Shown here in pieces: positions 5,652 to 13,984 of a stretch of DNA of 20,063 nucleotides (position 1 is its first letter; every line of letters begins with the position of its first letter). A program made the translations under genes and the position numbers. The stretch is from an uncultured Clostridia bacterium. Its GTDB lineage: Bacteria > Bacillota_A > Clostridia > TANB77 > CAG-508. The stretch is taken from positions 1 to 20,063 of the forward strand of contig CANQXO010000015.1 of assembly GCA_947627825.1 (NCBI GenBank), in the 5' to 3' direction. The notes below the pieces were generated by a model that ran no database searches, had not been told where the DNA came from, and saw nothing but the letters and a program-made list of their open reading frames with translations.

Positions 5652-7178
5652 TTACCCCATATATTTTTCTATAAATAATTGGTCTCCCGGAAATATTTTA
5701 TCATTTTGCAAATTATTAGTTTCTATTATACTTTGGACTGTACTATTAAAAGTCTTGGCTATTTTCCATAGGCTATCATTTGGTCGTACTTGATATATGA
5801 CCATATTATAGTCATCTACTAATTCATTTTCATATTCTTCAACCTTACTTACTAGTTTTAAATCAATGTCATTTGCAGATACTATATAAAATCCTAAGTC
5901 TAATTTGATGTTTACTTCTCCTCCAGGGAGTATGTTAAAGTCTTGTGAGTTTACAACAGTTTTGATTTTTACATTTGCTTTACTTGATATGCCATTACAT
6001 GCAATTTTTGTTTCATAAGGTATATCAATTTTTCTCGTTTGCATTCCAGTCATACCATTTGTAGAACATATAAATGCTAGATTTACATTGCCACTGATAA
6101 AGACTTCATTATCGTTTACTCTTGTATCTGTTATTGAAACTGTTGTATCAATATCGTATACTTTTTCGTCTCCTATATCCAATAATTCTTTTTGATTTAT
6201 ATTATAACTTCCTTCATAAATGGATTTATTTTGTAACATCTTGATGTTCATTTGTTCAAATTTTAAATTTTTACTTGGACTATACAAATCTTCGATTACA
6301 TTTATTTCTTTGTTTTCATAGGCTGTAGCATTTACTCCTACTTCTATTTCTACATATATTGAATGTTCTTCTGTGCTATTAGGTTTAATGACCATATTTC
6401 TAATTTCAAAATCATATTCACACGGATTGTTTTCACTAATGTCTTGCATATCAATAAAGCCCATTATTGGGAATTTTGCACTTACAGTATTTATTCTTCC
6501 ATCTTCGGTTGAATATAAAATCTTAAGCCTTATATCTGCTTTTGTTAAAATTTTATTGTAACTAATTTTAATGCTTCTATTTCCAATTTCACTATTTACT
6601 TTTAAAATTTCTGCTAAATTATCTGCACTATTTATATTTATTGTTTCTTTTGTTACAGTTCTTGTTTGCCCTACTCCTAAAACAGAGTTTACCTGAACTG
6701 TTTTTTCTAGTTTTTGTATGTCTTTTAAATCTACTGTATTAACAAATTCAATATTGCTATTTGCTAGAATTGTAATTTCAAACTCTAAATTTGCTTTTAA
6801 ATTAATTTTTCTCTCATTTATTATTTTACAATCTATTGCCCCTGCTCTTACTTCTATGTTTTCATTCATATCAGATGATACGCCATCTACAATAAAACTT
6901 TGTGAAAAATCAATTGAATGATTAATACTCCTTACTCCTCTATTTTTTCCATCATCTCCTATATACATTACAAATACGCTAACAGAACCATCTACTCTAA
7001 CTTTTCCATCCATAACTTCTTTTTTGTATATATTTACTACTCCACTTGTTCCTACAATTTCTAGTATGTCCGGTTTTACATCAGGAACAATACAATCTCC
7101 ATTTAATTCTATATTTTCTGTTTTGTTTGTAATTACCTGATTGACAGCTAGTTTACTTTTTTCCAACTTTATAGCCAT
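5652..7178 (-). CDS. SPOCS (DUF3794) and LysM domain protein, spore envelope
   Basis: A 508-residue protein with repeated SPOCS/DUF3794 domains and a C-terminal LysM domain, the layout of clostridial spore-coat and cortex-associated proteins. The first SPOCS unit carries the ELNGDCIVPDVKPDILEIVG motif (about 24-43), typical of the family. Further units follow, for instance around 160-290 and 310-440. The LysM domain is residues ~462-508 (YQVRPNDSLWKIAKTFNST through GDQLFIEKYM) and should bind peptidoglycan or cortex. There is no signal peptide, which fits assembly from the mother-cell cytoplasm. The ATG follows AAGGAGG. A good sigma-E promoter match precedes it, and yunB follows one base after its stop. 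The role in coat/cortex morphogenesis is inferred from the domains. Confidence 0.88.
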   Translation of the reverse strand: MAIKLEKSKLAVNQVITNKTENIELNGDCIVPDVKPDILEIVGTSGVVNIYKKEVMDGKVRVDGSVSVFVMYIGDDGKNRGVRSINHSIDFSQSFIVDGVSSDMNENIEVRAGAIDCKIINERKINLKANLEFEITILANSNIEFVNTVDLKDIQKLEKTVQVNSVLGVGQTRTVTKETININSADNLAEILKVNSEIGNRSIKISYNKILTKADIRLKILYSTEDGRINTVSAKFPIMGFIDMQDISENNPCEYDFEIRNMVIKPNSTEEHSIYVEIEVGVNATAYENKEINVIEDLYSPSKNLKFEQMNIKMLQNKSIYEGSYNINQKELLDIGDEKVYDIDTTVSITDTRVNDNEVFISGNVNLAFICSTNGMTGMQTRKIDIPYETKIACNGISSKANVKIKTVVNSQDFNILPGGEVNIKLDLGFYIVSANDIDLKLVSKVEEYENELVDDYNMVIYQVRPNDSLWKIAKTFNSTVQSIIETNNLQNDKIFPGDQLFIEKYMG

Positions 7179-7202
7179 ATTTTACCTCCTTACTTTTACT
7201 TA

Positions 7203-7230
7203 AATATATGCCTATAAAAATAGAATATGC
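7203..7230 (-). promoter_or_regulatory. Sigma-E type promoter of SPOCS-LysM/yunB
   Basis: On the minus strand GCATATT (7224-7230), a 13-base spacer and CATATATT (7203-7210) match the mother-cell sigma-E consensus (KMATATT, 13-15 bases, CATANANT) at every defined position. The expected start lies ~18 bases before the ATG. It partly overlaps the T tract of the veg terminator. Confidence 0.7.
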
Positions 7231-7261
7231 AAAAAAAATAAAGTAGCTTTTATGCTACCTT
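7229..7261 (-). terminator. Terminator of veg
   Basis: On the minus strand an 8-pair stem (AAGGTAGC with GCTACTTT, one G-U pair) and a 6-base loop are followed by TATTTTTTTT. It lies just after the veg stop and directly abuts the -35 box of the next unit. Confidence 0.8.
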
Positions 7262-7273
7262 ATTTTACTTTAA

Positions 7274-7573
7274 CTATAATGAGGCACTAACTTTCTTTTG
7301 AGGTTTTACTAATGGTGGAATTAGTGGGCTATAACTTTCTCCATCAAATACATCAACTTCAACTGTTCTAGTTAATACATCTTTATATTGGTAAGAAACA
7401 TTTCTTTCGTTTTCATCATACTTAACCACAAAAATGTTAGGGTAAGCTTTTTCTATTGTTGCTTCCTTTTCAAACGACCTACTTCTTCCTAGAGACCCTT
7501 TTACAATTATCTTTTGTCCAATTTTTTCCTTGATGTCTGTTTGTAAGTTTGTAATATCCTCTTGGTAAATCAT
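7274..7573 (-). CDS. veg: Veg protein (DUF1021)
   Basis: A 99-residue small protein of the Veg family, highly conserved in Firmicutes and strongly expressed in growing Bacillus, where it has been linked to biofilm gene control. Family features seen are ITNLQTDIKEKIGQKIIVKG (about 7-26), GRSRSFEKEATIEKAYPNIFVVKYD (about 29-53) and SYQYKDVLTRTVEV (about 60-73). A proline-rich C-terminal tail, ESYSPLIPPLVKPQKK, follows. The length is slightly above the Bacillus protein. AGGTGAT precedes the ATG (7571-7573). It is a single-gene unit with its own vegetative promoter (7606-7634) and terminator (7229-7261), although it sits among sporulation genes. Confidence 0.93.
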   Translation of the reverse strand: MIYQEDITNLQTDIKEKIGQKIIVKGSLGRSRSFEKEATIEKAYPNIFVVKYDENERNVSYQYKDVLTRTVEVDVFDGESYSPLIPPLVKPQKKVSASL

Positions 7574-7605
7574 TTAATCACCTACTTTTTTCTTATGATG
7601 TTTAA

Positions 7606-7634
7606 AAATTATCATTTTTGTCGAAAAAAGTCAA
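7606..7634 (-). promoter_or_regulatory. Vegetative promoter of veg
   Basis: On the minus strand TTGACT (7629-7634), 17 bases and TAATTT (7606-7611) form a housekeeping-type promoter, with the start expected about 25 bases before the ATG. This fits the constitutive expression known for veg. Confidence 0.65.
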
Positions 7635-7690
7635 TGAAAATTATGTTTATCTGTTCCTTATATTCTTAGAACCGCAGAGGTTTTGGAGCA

Positions 7691-7712
7691 ATGTTACAAA
7701 TATGTTACATTT
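7691..7712. repeat. Two 11-base direct repeats upstream of veg
   Basis: ATGTTACAAAT (7691-7701) is followed directly by ATGTTACATTT (7702-7712), one helical turn apart. This resembles the spacing of response-regulator sites but lies about 55 bases upstream of the -35 box. A binding role is only a suggestion. Confidence 0.4.
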
Positions 7713-7767
7713 TGTTTTTTGTTGTATTTTCGCCCATTTTTTAATTATGTTTATTTTTTCTGTAATT

Positions 7768-8580
7768 TTACTTTATATATATGTCTGGATTTACATATTC
7801 TCCATCTTTAAGCATCTCAAAATGCAAATGGCTTCCGTCTGCTGATTCAAATACAGCTGAATTTCCTACTGTTCCAATTGATTGACCTTGCTCTACTTTG
7901 TCTCCTTCTTTTACAAATTCTGAACTTAATAGGCTTGAATAAACTGTTTGAAAGCCATTTTCATGTTCTATAGTTATACTTAAACCATACCTTGGGTCTT
8001 CTTTTATAGATTTTATAGTTCCTCCTGCAGATGCTTTAACTACAGTTGTTTTATCTACTTTAATATCTACTCCTCTATGTGTCATCCATTCTTGAAGTGT
8101 ATTTGAATAGATTAAACTTTCCATTGAATAATTTGTTATTTGTTCTCCATCTACTGGTTTTATAAATTGTTCATTGGTCAATTCTTCGCTTAAAGAATTT
8201 CCTATTGTTTGACTAGTTAAATCTTCTTTGTTTTCATTATTTGAAACTTCCGCTACTTCGTTTGTTTCGCTCTTATTCTCATTATTTTCTTGATTTTCAT
8301 CATTTTCTTTATTTACTTCATTTACTTGTTCCTCATTTACTGAATTATCCCCTATTATTTCGTTTTTAATTTCATTTAAAGTTCTTGTTATTTCTGAACT
8401 TGCTTGTTCAGAGACCGATGGACTTATTTCATTTCTATTTATTCTAGTTTCTCTTGAAATTTTTTCTTCATTTGCTGATAGTACAATAGCTGTAAGTAAC
8501 AAACCTATGGAAATAATAAATCCAACTATACTTATCCACTTTCTATTAACAATTTTCTCATCTTTTTTATCTTCCCTCAT
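7768..8580 (-). CDS. spoIIQ: SpoIIQ-like M23 (LytM) domain protein
   Basis: A 270-residue forespore membrane protein. In spore formers SpoIIQ crosses from the forespore membrane to meet SpoIIIAH, holding the membranes together during engulfment. One membrane segment is seen at about 15-37, then a long Glu/Asn-rich linker (~65-135) and a LytM domain (~139-270). Zinc-ligand residues are present: H168 and D172 (HRGVD) and the HLH at 251-253. The His normally found in the Y-x-H-L motif of active M23 enzymes is Ser here (VYSSLL), as I recall for Bacillus SpoIIQ, so peptidase activity is uncertain. The ATG follows TTAGGAGG. A sigma-F/G-like promoter lies upstream, and spoIID is the preceding gene, the same neighbourhood as in Bacillus. 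Confidence 0.88.
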   Translation of the reverse strand: MREDKKDEKIVNRKWISIVGFIISIGLLLTAIVLSANEEKISRETRINRNEISPSVSEQASSEITRTLNEIKNEIIGDNSVNEEQVNEVNKENDENQENNENKSETNEVAEVSNNENKEDLTSQTIGNSLSEELTNEQFIKPVDGEQITNYSMESLIYSNTLQEWMTHRGVDIKVDKTTVVKASAGGTIKSIKEDPRYGLSITIEHENGFQTVYSSLLSSEFVKEGDKVEQGQSIGTVGNSAVFESADGSHLHFEMLKDGEYVNPDIYIK

Positions 8581-8610
8581 ATATATCCTCCTAAAAAATT
8601 TCTTAATTCA

Positions 8611-8638
8611 ATTATTTCCATTTTTTAGCTTAATATAC
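8611..8638 (-). promoter_or_regulatory. Forespore (sigma-F/G type) promoter of spoIIQ
   Basis: On the minus strand GTATA (8634-8638), 14 bases and GGAAATAAT (8611-8619) match the forespore consensus (GYWTA ... GGNRANANT). The spacer is one or two bases shorter than usual. It lies between the spoIID terminator and the spoIIQ start. Confidence 0.6.
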
Positions 8639-8655
8639 ATATTATAGGAAACTAA

Positions 8656-8693
8656 AAATCTTTAATCCAAATATACACTTGGATTAAAGATTT
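8656..8693 (-). terminator. Terminator at the end of spoIID
   Basis: A perfect 15-pair stem (AAATCTTTAATCCAA with TTGGATTAAAGATTT) and an 8-base loop, followed on the minus strand by TTAG. The spoIID stop (8684-8686) is inside the stem. It separates the spoIIA-spoIID unit from spoIIQ. The T run is short, so its strength is uncertain. Confidence 0.75.
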
Positions 8694-9685
8694 ACTATTT
8701 CTACATCAGTATAGAAATGTTTTATTATTTCTTCATAATTACTTCCCTGTTTTGCCATACTATCAGCTCCAGTTTGACTCATACCAACTCCATGTCCATA
8801 GCCTATTACAGTAAATTTTATATTATCTCCTTCAAAGCTGAAGTTAAAGTTTGCTGATTTAAGTCCTAATATAGTTCGTATTTCAACTCCAGATAAATTA
8901 AGATTTCCTACTTTTAATGTTTTTACTCTATTAGATGTTGTATATTCTAATATTTCAATACAATTTTCTTGTGAAAAATCTATCACTAAATCTTGGTGTT
9001 TTTCTAAAATTTTATTTTTAAATTCTTCTTTACTTAAAATTACTTCCGAACTATATTGTGAATAAGCATCCTCTCCTGTTGTTGATACAGGTTGCAAATA
9101 TGGATAGTTTGTTCCTCCCCAAACCTCGGCAGGTGTTTCCGTCATTCCTCCACTATTAGAGTGAAAAAAAGCATCTATGATTTCTCCGTTATATGTAATT
9201 ACTTTTCCTTTTGTTGAGTTTACAGCATTTTCAATTTTTGTCCAATTTTCATTTCTCACATTTTCTTCCCATCTTGCCATTCTATTTTCTTTTGTTATCC
9301 ATGCTTGACAGCAGTTGGAATCATCACATATATCCGCTTCTGGGTGTTTTCTCCCATTTTTAATTTTATATATTGTATAAGTTCGTGCAACTATTGCTTG
9401 AGCATTCAATGCCTCTTGCTCAAAGTCGGCTGGCATTTCACTTGAAACTACTCCTAGCAAATATTCATCTAATGTCATTTCTTCCACTGTTCCATCAGCT
9501 TTATGTAGTAATTTTATTGTTGAAAATTCTTTATAATCATAATTTTCAGCATTGCTAATTTGGGCTTCTTCTACTTCATTTTCAACCACCTCTATACTTG
9601 CTTGTATTGCGGGGTGCGAAAAAAAGGCTGGTATTAAAAAAATTAATAATATAAATCCTATAAACAATATAATTATTTTTTTCAT
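8684..9685 (-). CDS. spoIID: Stage II sporulation protein D, lytic transglycosylase
   Basis: A 333-residue membrane-anchored enzyme that cleaves glycan strands of septal peptidoglycan and, with SpoIIP and SpoIIM, drives engulfment. An N-terminal anchor (about 3-22) leads into the SpoIID domain. The catalytic Glu is E83 in VVSSEMP (79-85). H114, C120 and C126 are spaced 6 and 6 apart, matching the zinc-binding His-Cys-Cys set described for Clostridioides SpoIID. The substrate-pocket motifs FFHSNSGGMTE and GYGHGVGMSQTGA are both present. It overlaps the sigF stop by one base (TAATG), so it is read from the spoIIA operon as well as any promoter of its own. I found no convincing sigma-E promoter within the end of sigF. 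Confidence 0.96.
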   Translation of the reverse strand: MKKIIILFIGFILLIFLIPAFFSHPAIQASIEVVENEVEEAQISNAENYDYKEFSTIKLLHKADGTVEEMTLDEYLLGVVSSEMPADFEQEALNAQAIVARTYTIYKIKNGRKHPEADICDDSNCCQAWITKENRMARWEENVRNENWTKIENAVNSTKGKVITYNGEIIDAFFHSNSGGMTETPAEVWGGTNYPYLQPVSTTGEDAYSQYSSEVILSKEEFKNKILEKHQDLVIDFSQENCIEILEYTTSNRVKTLKVGNLNLSGVEIRTILGLKSANFNFSFEGDNIKFTVIGYGHGVGMSQTGADSMAKQGSNYEEIIKHFYTDVEIVNL

Positions 9686-10386
9686 TATGCCTCTTTTAAT
9701 TCCTTACTCATATTTTCTAAAATTCTCTTTTCTATTCTGGAAACTTGCACTTGGCTTATTCCTATAATGTCTGCAACTTTCTTTTGTGTTTGACATTTAT
9801 AATATCTTAAAAATATTATTTTCTTTTCTCTTGGATTTAAATTATTAATGCATTGCTTTAATGCTAATTTGTTTATTATGCTTTCTTCACTATTTTCTTT
9901 AGAACTTAATTTATCTATTAAAGGAATTTCGTCTTCGTCTGTTTGTTCATAAATAGATTTTATGCAGTTTTCACTATCTAATGCCAATATTATTTCTTCT
10001 TTATCTACTTTTAATCTTTGTGCCAGTTCTTCTATTGATATATCTGGATTGTTTTGTTTTTCTAAATTAATTTTTTTGGAAAGTTCTTTTATTTGCCTAG
10101 ATATTTTTATTGGTCCATTATCTCTTAAAAATCTTTTTATTTCTCCTATTATGTAGGTTACTGCAAAAGTTGATAACATCACATCGTATGAAAAGTCAAA
10201 TTTTTGCACCGCCTTAATAAAGCCTATTGCTCCAATTTGATAAATATCATCAAGTTCATATCCTCTGTTTTCAAATCTTCTCGCAGAGTTTATTATTAGA
10301 CCTTTATTTTCTACTACAAGTTCATTAAGCACTTCTTTGTTTCCTTGCTGTGCTTGTAAAATTTTCTTCTTTAGTTTTTCTTCCAT
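9685..10386 (-). CDS. sigF: RNA polymerase forespore sigma factor SigF
   Basis: A 233-residue sigma-70 family factor giving the first compartment-specific transcription in the forespore. Region 2 is ELDDIYQIGAIGFIKAVQKF with FAVTYIIGEIKRFLRDN (about 44-90). Region 3 covers about 95-135, and region 4 has the helix-turn-helix TQKKVADIIGISQVQVSRIEKRI (about 202-224). It could in principle be SigG, but its place directly after spoIIAA and spoIIAB identifies it as SigF. AGGGAGATG precedes the ATG; the gap from spoIIAB is 18 bases. It is kept inactive by the anti-sigma factor encoded just upstream. Confidence 0.95.
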   Translation of the reverse strand: MEEKLKKKILQAQQGNKEVLNELVVENKGLIINSARRFENRGYELDDIYQIGAIGFIKAVQKFDFSYDVMLSTFAVTYIIGEIKRFLRDNGPIKISRQIKELSKKINLEKQNNPDISIEELAQRLKVDKEEIILALDSENCIKSIYEQTDEDEIPLIDKLSSKENSEESIINKLALKQCINNLNPREKKIIFLRYYKCQTQKKVADIIGISQVQVSRIEKRILENMSKELKEA

Positions 10387-10404
10387 GTAGCATCTCCCTA
10401 TAAT

Positions 10405-10893
10405 TTATGCTTGCATAATATTTTTTATTTCTTCTGCTTTTTCTTCTTTTCTTTCTTCTGCTTTCGTTTCAATTTTCTTTTTCATTGTTACTTTTGTTCC
10501 AAAACCTATTGCAGATTCTACTTCGATTTCATCCATAAAACTTTCCATTATTGTAAATCCCATTCCAGACCTTTCTAAATTAGGTTTTGATGTATATAGC
10601 GGTCTCATTGCCAATTCTACATTTTCAATTCCTTTTCCACTATCTGATATTTCTATTTGAACAGTGTCTATGTAAATTTTCGCTTCCACTTTGACTACTC
10701 CGTCTTCGCTGTCATATCCATGAATTATGCTGTTGGTAACAGCTTCTGATACTGCAGTTTTTATGTCTGAAAGTTCATCTATTGTAGGGTCTAACTGTGA
10801 TACAAATGCCGCTACTGCAACTCTTGCAAATGCTTCATTGCAAGTTTTGCTAGCAAATTCTAATTTCATTTCATTATCATATAACCCCTTCAT
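10405..10893 (-). CDS. spoIIAB: Anti-sigma F factor SpoIIAB, serine kinase
   Basis: A 162-residue GHKL-type kinase that binds and blocks SigF and phosphorylates SpoIIAA. The ATP-binding boxes are all visible: N box [11 protein letters not shown] (50-60), G1 box DSGKGI (84-89) and G2 box ERSGMGF (107-113). The C-terminal ~25 residues ([18 protein letters not shown]...) form a charged tail longer than in Bacillus SpoIIAB. The ATG at 10891-10893 is chosen because AGGAGG sits well before it; a later in-frame ATG (MKLEF) is the alternative. It overlaps the end of spoIIAA by 17 bases, which keeps the two proteins at matched levels. Confidence 0.96.
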   Translation of the reverse strand: MKGLYDNEMKLEFASKTCNEAFARVAVAAFVSQLDPTIDELSDIKTAVSEAVTNSIIHGYDSEDGVVKVEAKIYIDTVQIEISDSGKGIENVELAMRPLYTSKPNLERSGMGFTIMESFMDEIEVESAIGFGTKVTMKKKIETKAEERKEEKAEEIKNIMQA

Positions 10894-11224
10894 TTATTTC
10901 TCCCTCCTCATCATTAGATTCTTTGATTTCAATAATTCTTGAAACCCCACTCATATCAAATATTTTTTTTAGCCTTTTGTTTGCATTTATTATTTCAAAA
11001 TTTCCTCCTAGCATTTTTACCATTTTATATCTTCCAAGCACCATACCTATTCCTGAACTATCCATAAATTCTATTCCATCAAAGTCAAATTGTACCTTTT
11101 GTGGACTATAAATTGCAATATCATTATCTATATTTCTTCTTAGCTTGTCCGCAGTGTGCTGGTCAATTTCCTCAGTCACTTTTATTATTAAAGTTCTTTT
11201 TTCTTTACAATATTCTGAAATCAC
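10877..11224 (-). CDS. spoIIAA: Anti-sigma F factor antagonist SpoIIAA (STAS domain)
   Basis: A 115-residue STAS-domain protein. Unphosphorylated, it binds SpoIIAB and frees SigF in the forespore; SpoIIAB phosphorylates it and SpoIIE removes the phosphate. The phosphoserine motif is [15 protein letters not shown] (53-67), with Ser57 the expected site. The start is GTG (11222-11224): AAGGAGG lies at the right distance, and the overlapping ATG two bases upstream runs straight into TGA. First gene of spoIIAA-spoIIAB-sigF-spoIID. A clear sigma-H promoter was not found in the ~70 bases between the preceding terminator and the start. Confidence 0.95.
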   Translation of the reverse strand: MISEYCKEKRTLIIKVTEEIDQHTADKLRRNIDNDIAIYSPQKVQFDFDGIEFMDSSGIGMVLGRYKMVKMLGGNFEIINANKRLKKIFDMSGVSRIIEIKESNDEEGEINEGVI

Positions 11225-11292
11225 ATTTTTTCCTCCTTTATTTTAATTTCTCATCTTTTGTTTTTATATGTTTTAAAACAATATTACACACA

Positions 11293-11325
11293 AAAAAGAG
11301 ACTATAAATATTATAGTCTCTTTTT
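11293..11325 (-). terminator. Terminator of the valS operon
   Basis: AAAAAGAGACTATAA (11293-11307) and TTATAGTCTCTTTTT (11311-11325) form a perfect 15-pair stem with a 3-base loop and T tracts both ways. It insulates the spoIIA operon from valS read-through. Confidence 0.9.
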
Positions 11326-11382
11326 CCACTTATTTCCATAGTAAGTTTTGTCGTATTATGATAAGCTTTCGACAAATAAACT

Positions 11383-13773
11383 TTATTTATTTTCTTCTGC
11401 TTCTAAGTTAAGCTCAATATTATTTACTTTATAGCCTTCATCTATTTCACTCATTTCTAAGTTTTCTATAAATAGTGTTGCTTTAAAGTCTTTTATTGAT
11501 TCTTCTATAGCTTGTTTTAATTCTTTACTTACTCCAACTGATAAATTTTTAATAGGTGTTTTTAGTGATACATTGTTATTTGTTTTTTCTCCCCTTGCAA
11601 GGCTTATTATTTCAACTATTTTATCACCTAATTTTATTTCATTTTCAAAGTTGAAATCTAATAATTTTATTTCAGTATTATGAATTGACTTAGCTGAATG
11701 ATACAATTCTTGGAATATTTCCTCTGTAATAAATGGGAAGAATATACTAAAGTCTTGTAATAATTTATATAATAATGTATGAATTGTTTTTTGTCCGCTA
11801 TATCTAGCTTCTTGTCCGAATTCTTCTGGTCTATATAATCTATGTTTTACTATTTCTATATAGTTGTCACAGAATTCCCAGAAGAATTTTTCTAATACAT
11901 TTAATGCTAATCCAACTTCATATTCATCTAAGTAGCCTACAAATTGCTTTTCCATCTCTTGGAATCTACCTAAAATCCATCTGTCGATGTATTCATAATT
12001 TGTTATTTCTTTGTCCTCATAATCTTGTAAATGCATTTCAATAAATTTAGCAACATTCCAAATTTTATTTACTAATTTCTTTCCACGAAGTAAAGTTTCT
12101 TCGCTGTATACAATATCAGTTCCAAGTCTACCTGTTCCAGCCCAATATCTAATTACATCTGCAGAATATTGTTTTATCAAATCAATTGGCTCAACTTTGC
12201 TGTTGCCTTTACTCTTGCTGATTTTTTCACCTTTACTAGCCATAACAAATCCAGAAATCATAACATTGTCCCATGGTCTTTGTCCAAAGTGATAGAAACT
12301 TTTTACTATTGTATAGAAATCCCAAGTTCTAATAATTTCACTTGCATTTGTTCTCAAACTCATTGGCTTTAAAATATCTTCATAATTTTCTTCTTCACCA
12401 TATCTCATATTAATAAGTGGTGTTACAGAAGAAGTTGCCCAAGTATCCATTATATCTGTATCTGGAATAAACTCTTTGCATCCACATTTTGGACACTTAT
12501 CAACTTTTGGCTTATCTACTAAAGGATTTACTGGCAAGTCTTCTTTTCTTGCAAATATTGGTGTTTCACAATCTTTACAATACCATACTGGGAATGGAAC
12601 TCCGAAAAATCTTTGTCTTGAAATACACCAATCCCAAGCTACATTATTAACCCATTCTTCATATCTTGAATGCATATATTCTGGGTGCCATTTTATTTCA
12701 TTTCCTATTTTTAAGAAGTCTTCTTTATGATTCATTAAATCAATAAACCATTGTTTCATTACTGCATATTCAACTTCTTTTCCGCATCTTTCATGAGTTT
12801 GAACTTCATGTTCTAAGTCCTCTACTTTGACTACAAATCCGCCCTCATTCAAGTCCTCTATTATTTTTTGTCTTGCTTCTTTAATTTTTAACCCACCATA
12901 GGTTGGAACTTTTTCATCTATTCTTCCATCAGCTGTGAAAATATATTTTAATGGTAGTTTATATTTTCTCCACCATTCAATATCAGTTTGGTCTCCAAAA
13001 GTACAGCACATAACAACACCTGTACCTTTTTCAATATCAACTTTTTCATCTCCCATAATTGGAACTTCAACATCTATTACTGGAATATGAGCAGTTTTTC
13101 CAATTAAGTGTTTATGTTTTTCGTCTTCTGGATTTACAAAACAACATACAATAGCAGGTAATAACTCAGGTCTTGTTGTAGCTATTGTAAATTCTTCTCC
13201 ATCTTCTACAGTTTTGAAATTTATATAATTAAATGTAGTTTTTATTGTTTTTGTTTCAAGTTCTGCTTGAGCAATAGATGTTCTACATTCATTGCACCAT
13301 AGAGCTGGACTTTCTTTATGATAACAATGATTTTTTTCTATTAAATCTAAGAAAGATTTTTGACTTATTTTCATTGTACTTGGGGCAACTGTTTTATAAT
13401 GTATATCCCAATCTGTGCTTACCCCCATTTTGCTAAATAAATCTTGAAACTCTGTTTCAAATTTATCAGTTGTTTCATAACAAAGTTGTGTAAACTTTTC
13501 TCTGCCAATTTCATGAGCTCGTTTTCCTTGCTCTTTTTCAACTAATCTTTAGAAAATATTATATCCCCTTAATCTTTTATATCTAGCAAGCATTTCTGTT
13601 TGTGAATATGAAAATATATGTCCAATATGAATTTTTCCATTTACTGTTGGTGGTGGTGTATCAATTGAGTACACTGGCTTTCCGTTTCTTTTAAATTCAT
13701 AAATTTTATTTTCTTTCCAATAATTTAACCATTTTTCTTCTTTTTCGCTCGCATTATATTTTTTATCTAACAT
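11383..13773 (-). pseudogene. valS: Valyl-tRNA synthetase, interrupted by a 36-base deletion with in-frame TAA
   Basis: ValRS charges tRNA-Val with valine. Two pieces are in the same frame. The N-terminal piece (start ATG at 13773 after AGAGG; 74 residues) has TPPPTVNGKIHIGHIFSYSQ, the HIGH motif, and ends RYKRLRGYNIF. The second starts right after a TAA (13549-13551) with RLVEKEQGKRAHEIGR and continues to the end, including the KISKSKGNS (KMSKS-type) motif, the editing domain (TTRPELLPA) and zinc-like CxxC pairs. Rickettsial and archaeal-type ValRS have a 13-residue YP-GFDDNGLPTE segment between these pieces; here it is replaced by the single stop codon. That segment helps form the valyl-adenylate site, so a full-length active product is not expected. 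An assembly error or a second valS elsewhere are the alternatives. The ORF finder's internal start (13428) is not a gene start. Confidence 0.85.
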
Positions 13774-13796
13774 TCTAAACCTCTTTCTCTTATCAT

Positions 13797-13973
13797 TTAT
13801 TTCAATAAACAAAATATAATTCCGCAAATGATACACAAGACTAATCCTATAATTTTAATCATTTTTGTCATTTTGTTTTTGTCTACAGAACTAAAGAATT
13901 TATCTGCTATTTTTCTTGCATCATATATTGCCATAACACTTATAGCAATAATTATTAATAGAATTATTTTCAT
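13797..13973 (-). CDS. 58-residue two-segment membrane protein between the epimerase and valS
   Basis: A short gene not detectable by length-limited calling. It begins MKIILLIIIAISVMAIYDAR and ends IIGLVLCIICGIIFCLLK, giving two hydrophobic segments (about 2-17 and 39-57) joined by a charged stretch (DARKIADKFFSSVDKNKMTKM). AAGGATG precedes the ATG. It begins 11 bases after the epimerase-like stop and ends 23 bases before the valS ATG, so it is the middle gene of that operon. No family is recognised. Coding is supported by position, spacing and the clean alternation of hydrophobic and charged residues, not by homology. Confidence 0.65.
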   Translation of the reverse strand: MKIILLIIIAISVMAIYDARKIADKFFSSVDKNKMTKMIKIIGLVLCIICGIIFCLLK

Positions 13974-13984
13974 ATTTTACATCC

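Noticed and set aside
13383..13551. Programmed frameshift or stop read-through joining the valS halves
   Set aside because: The halves are already in frame, and 12 residues are missing besides the stop, so read-through would not restore the active site.
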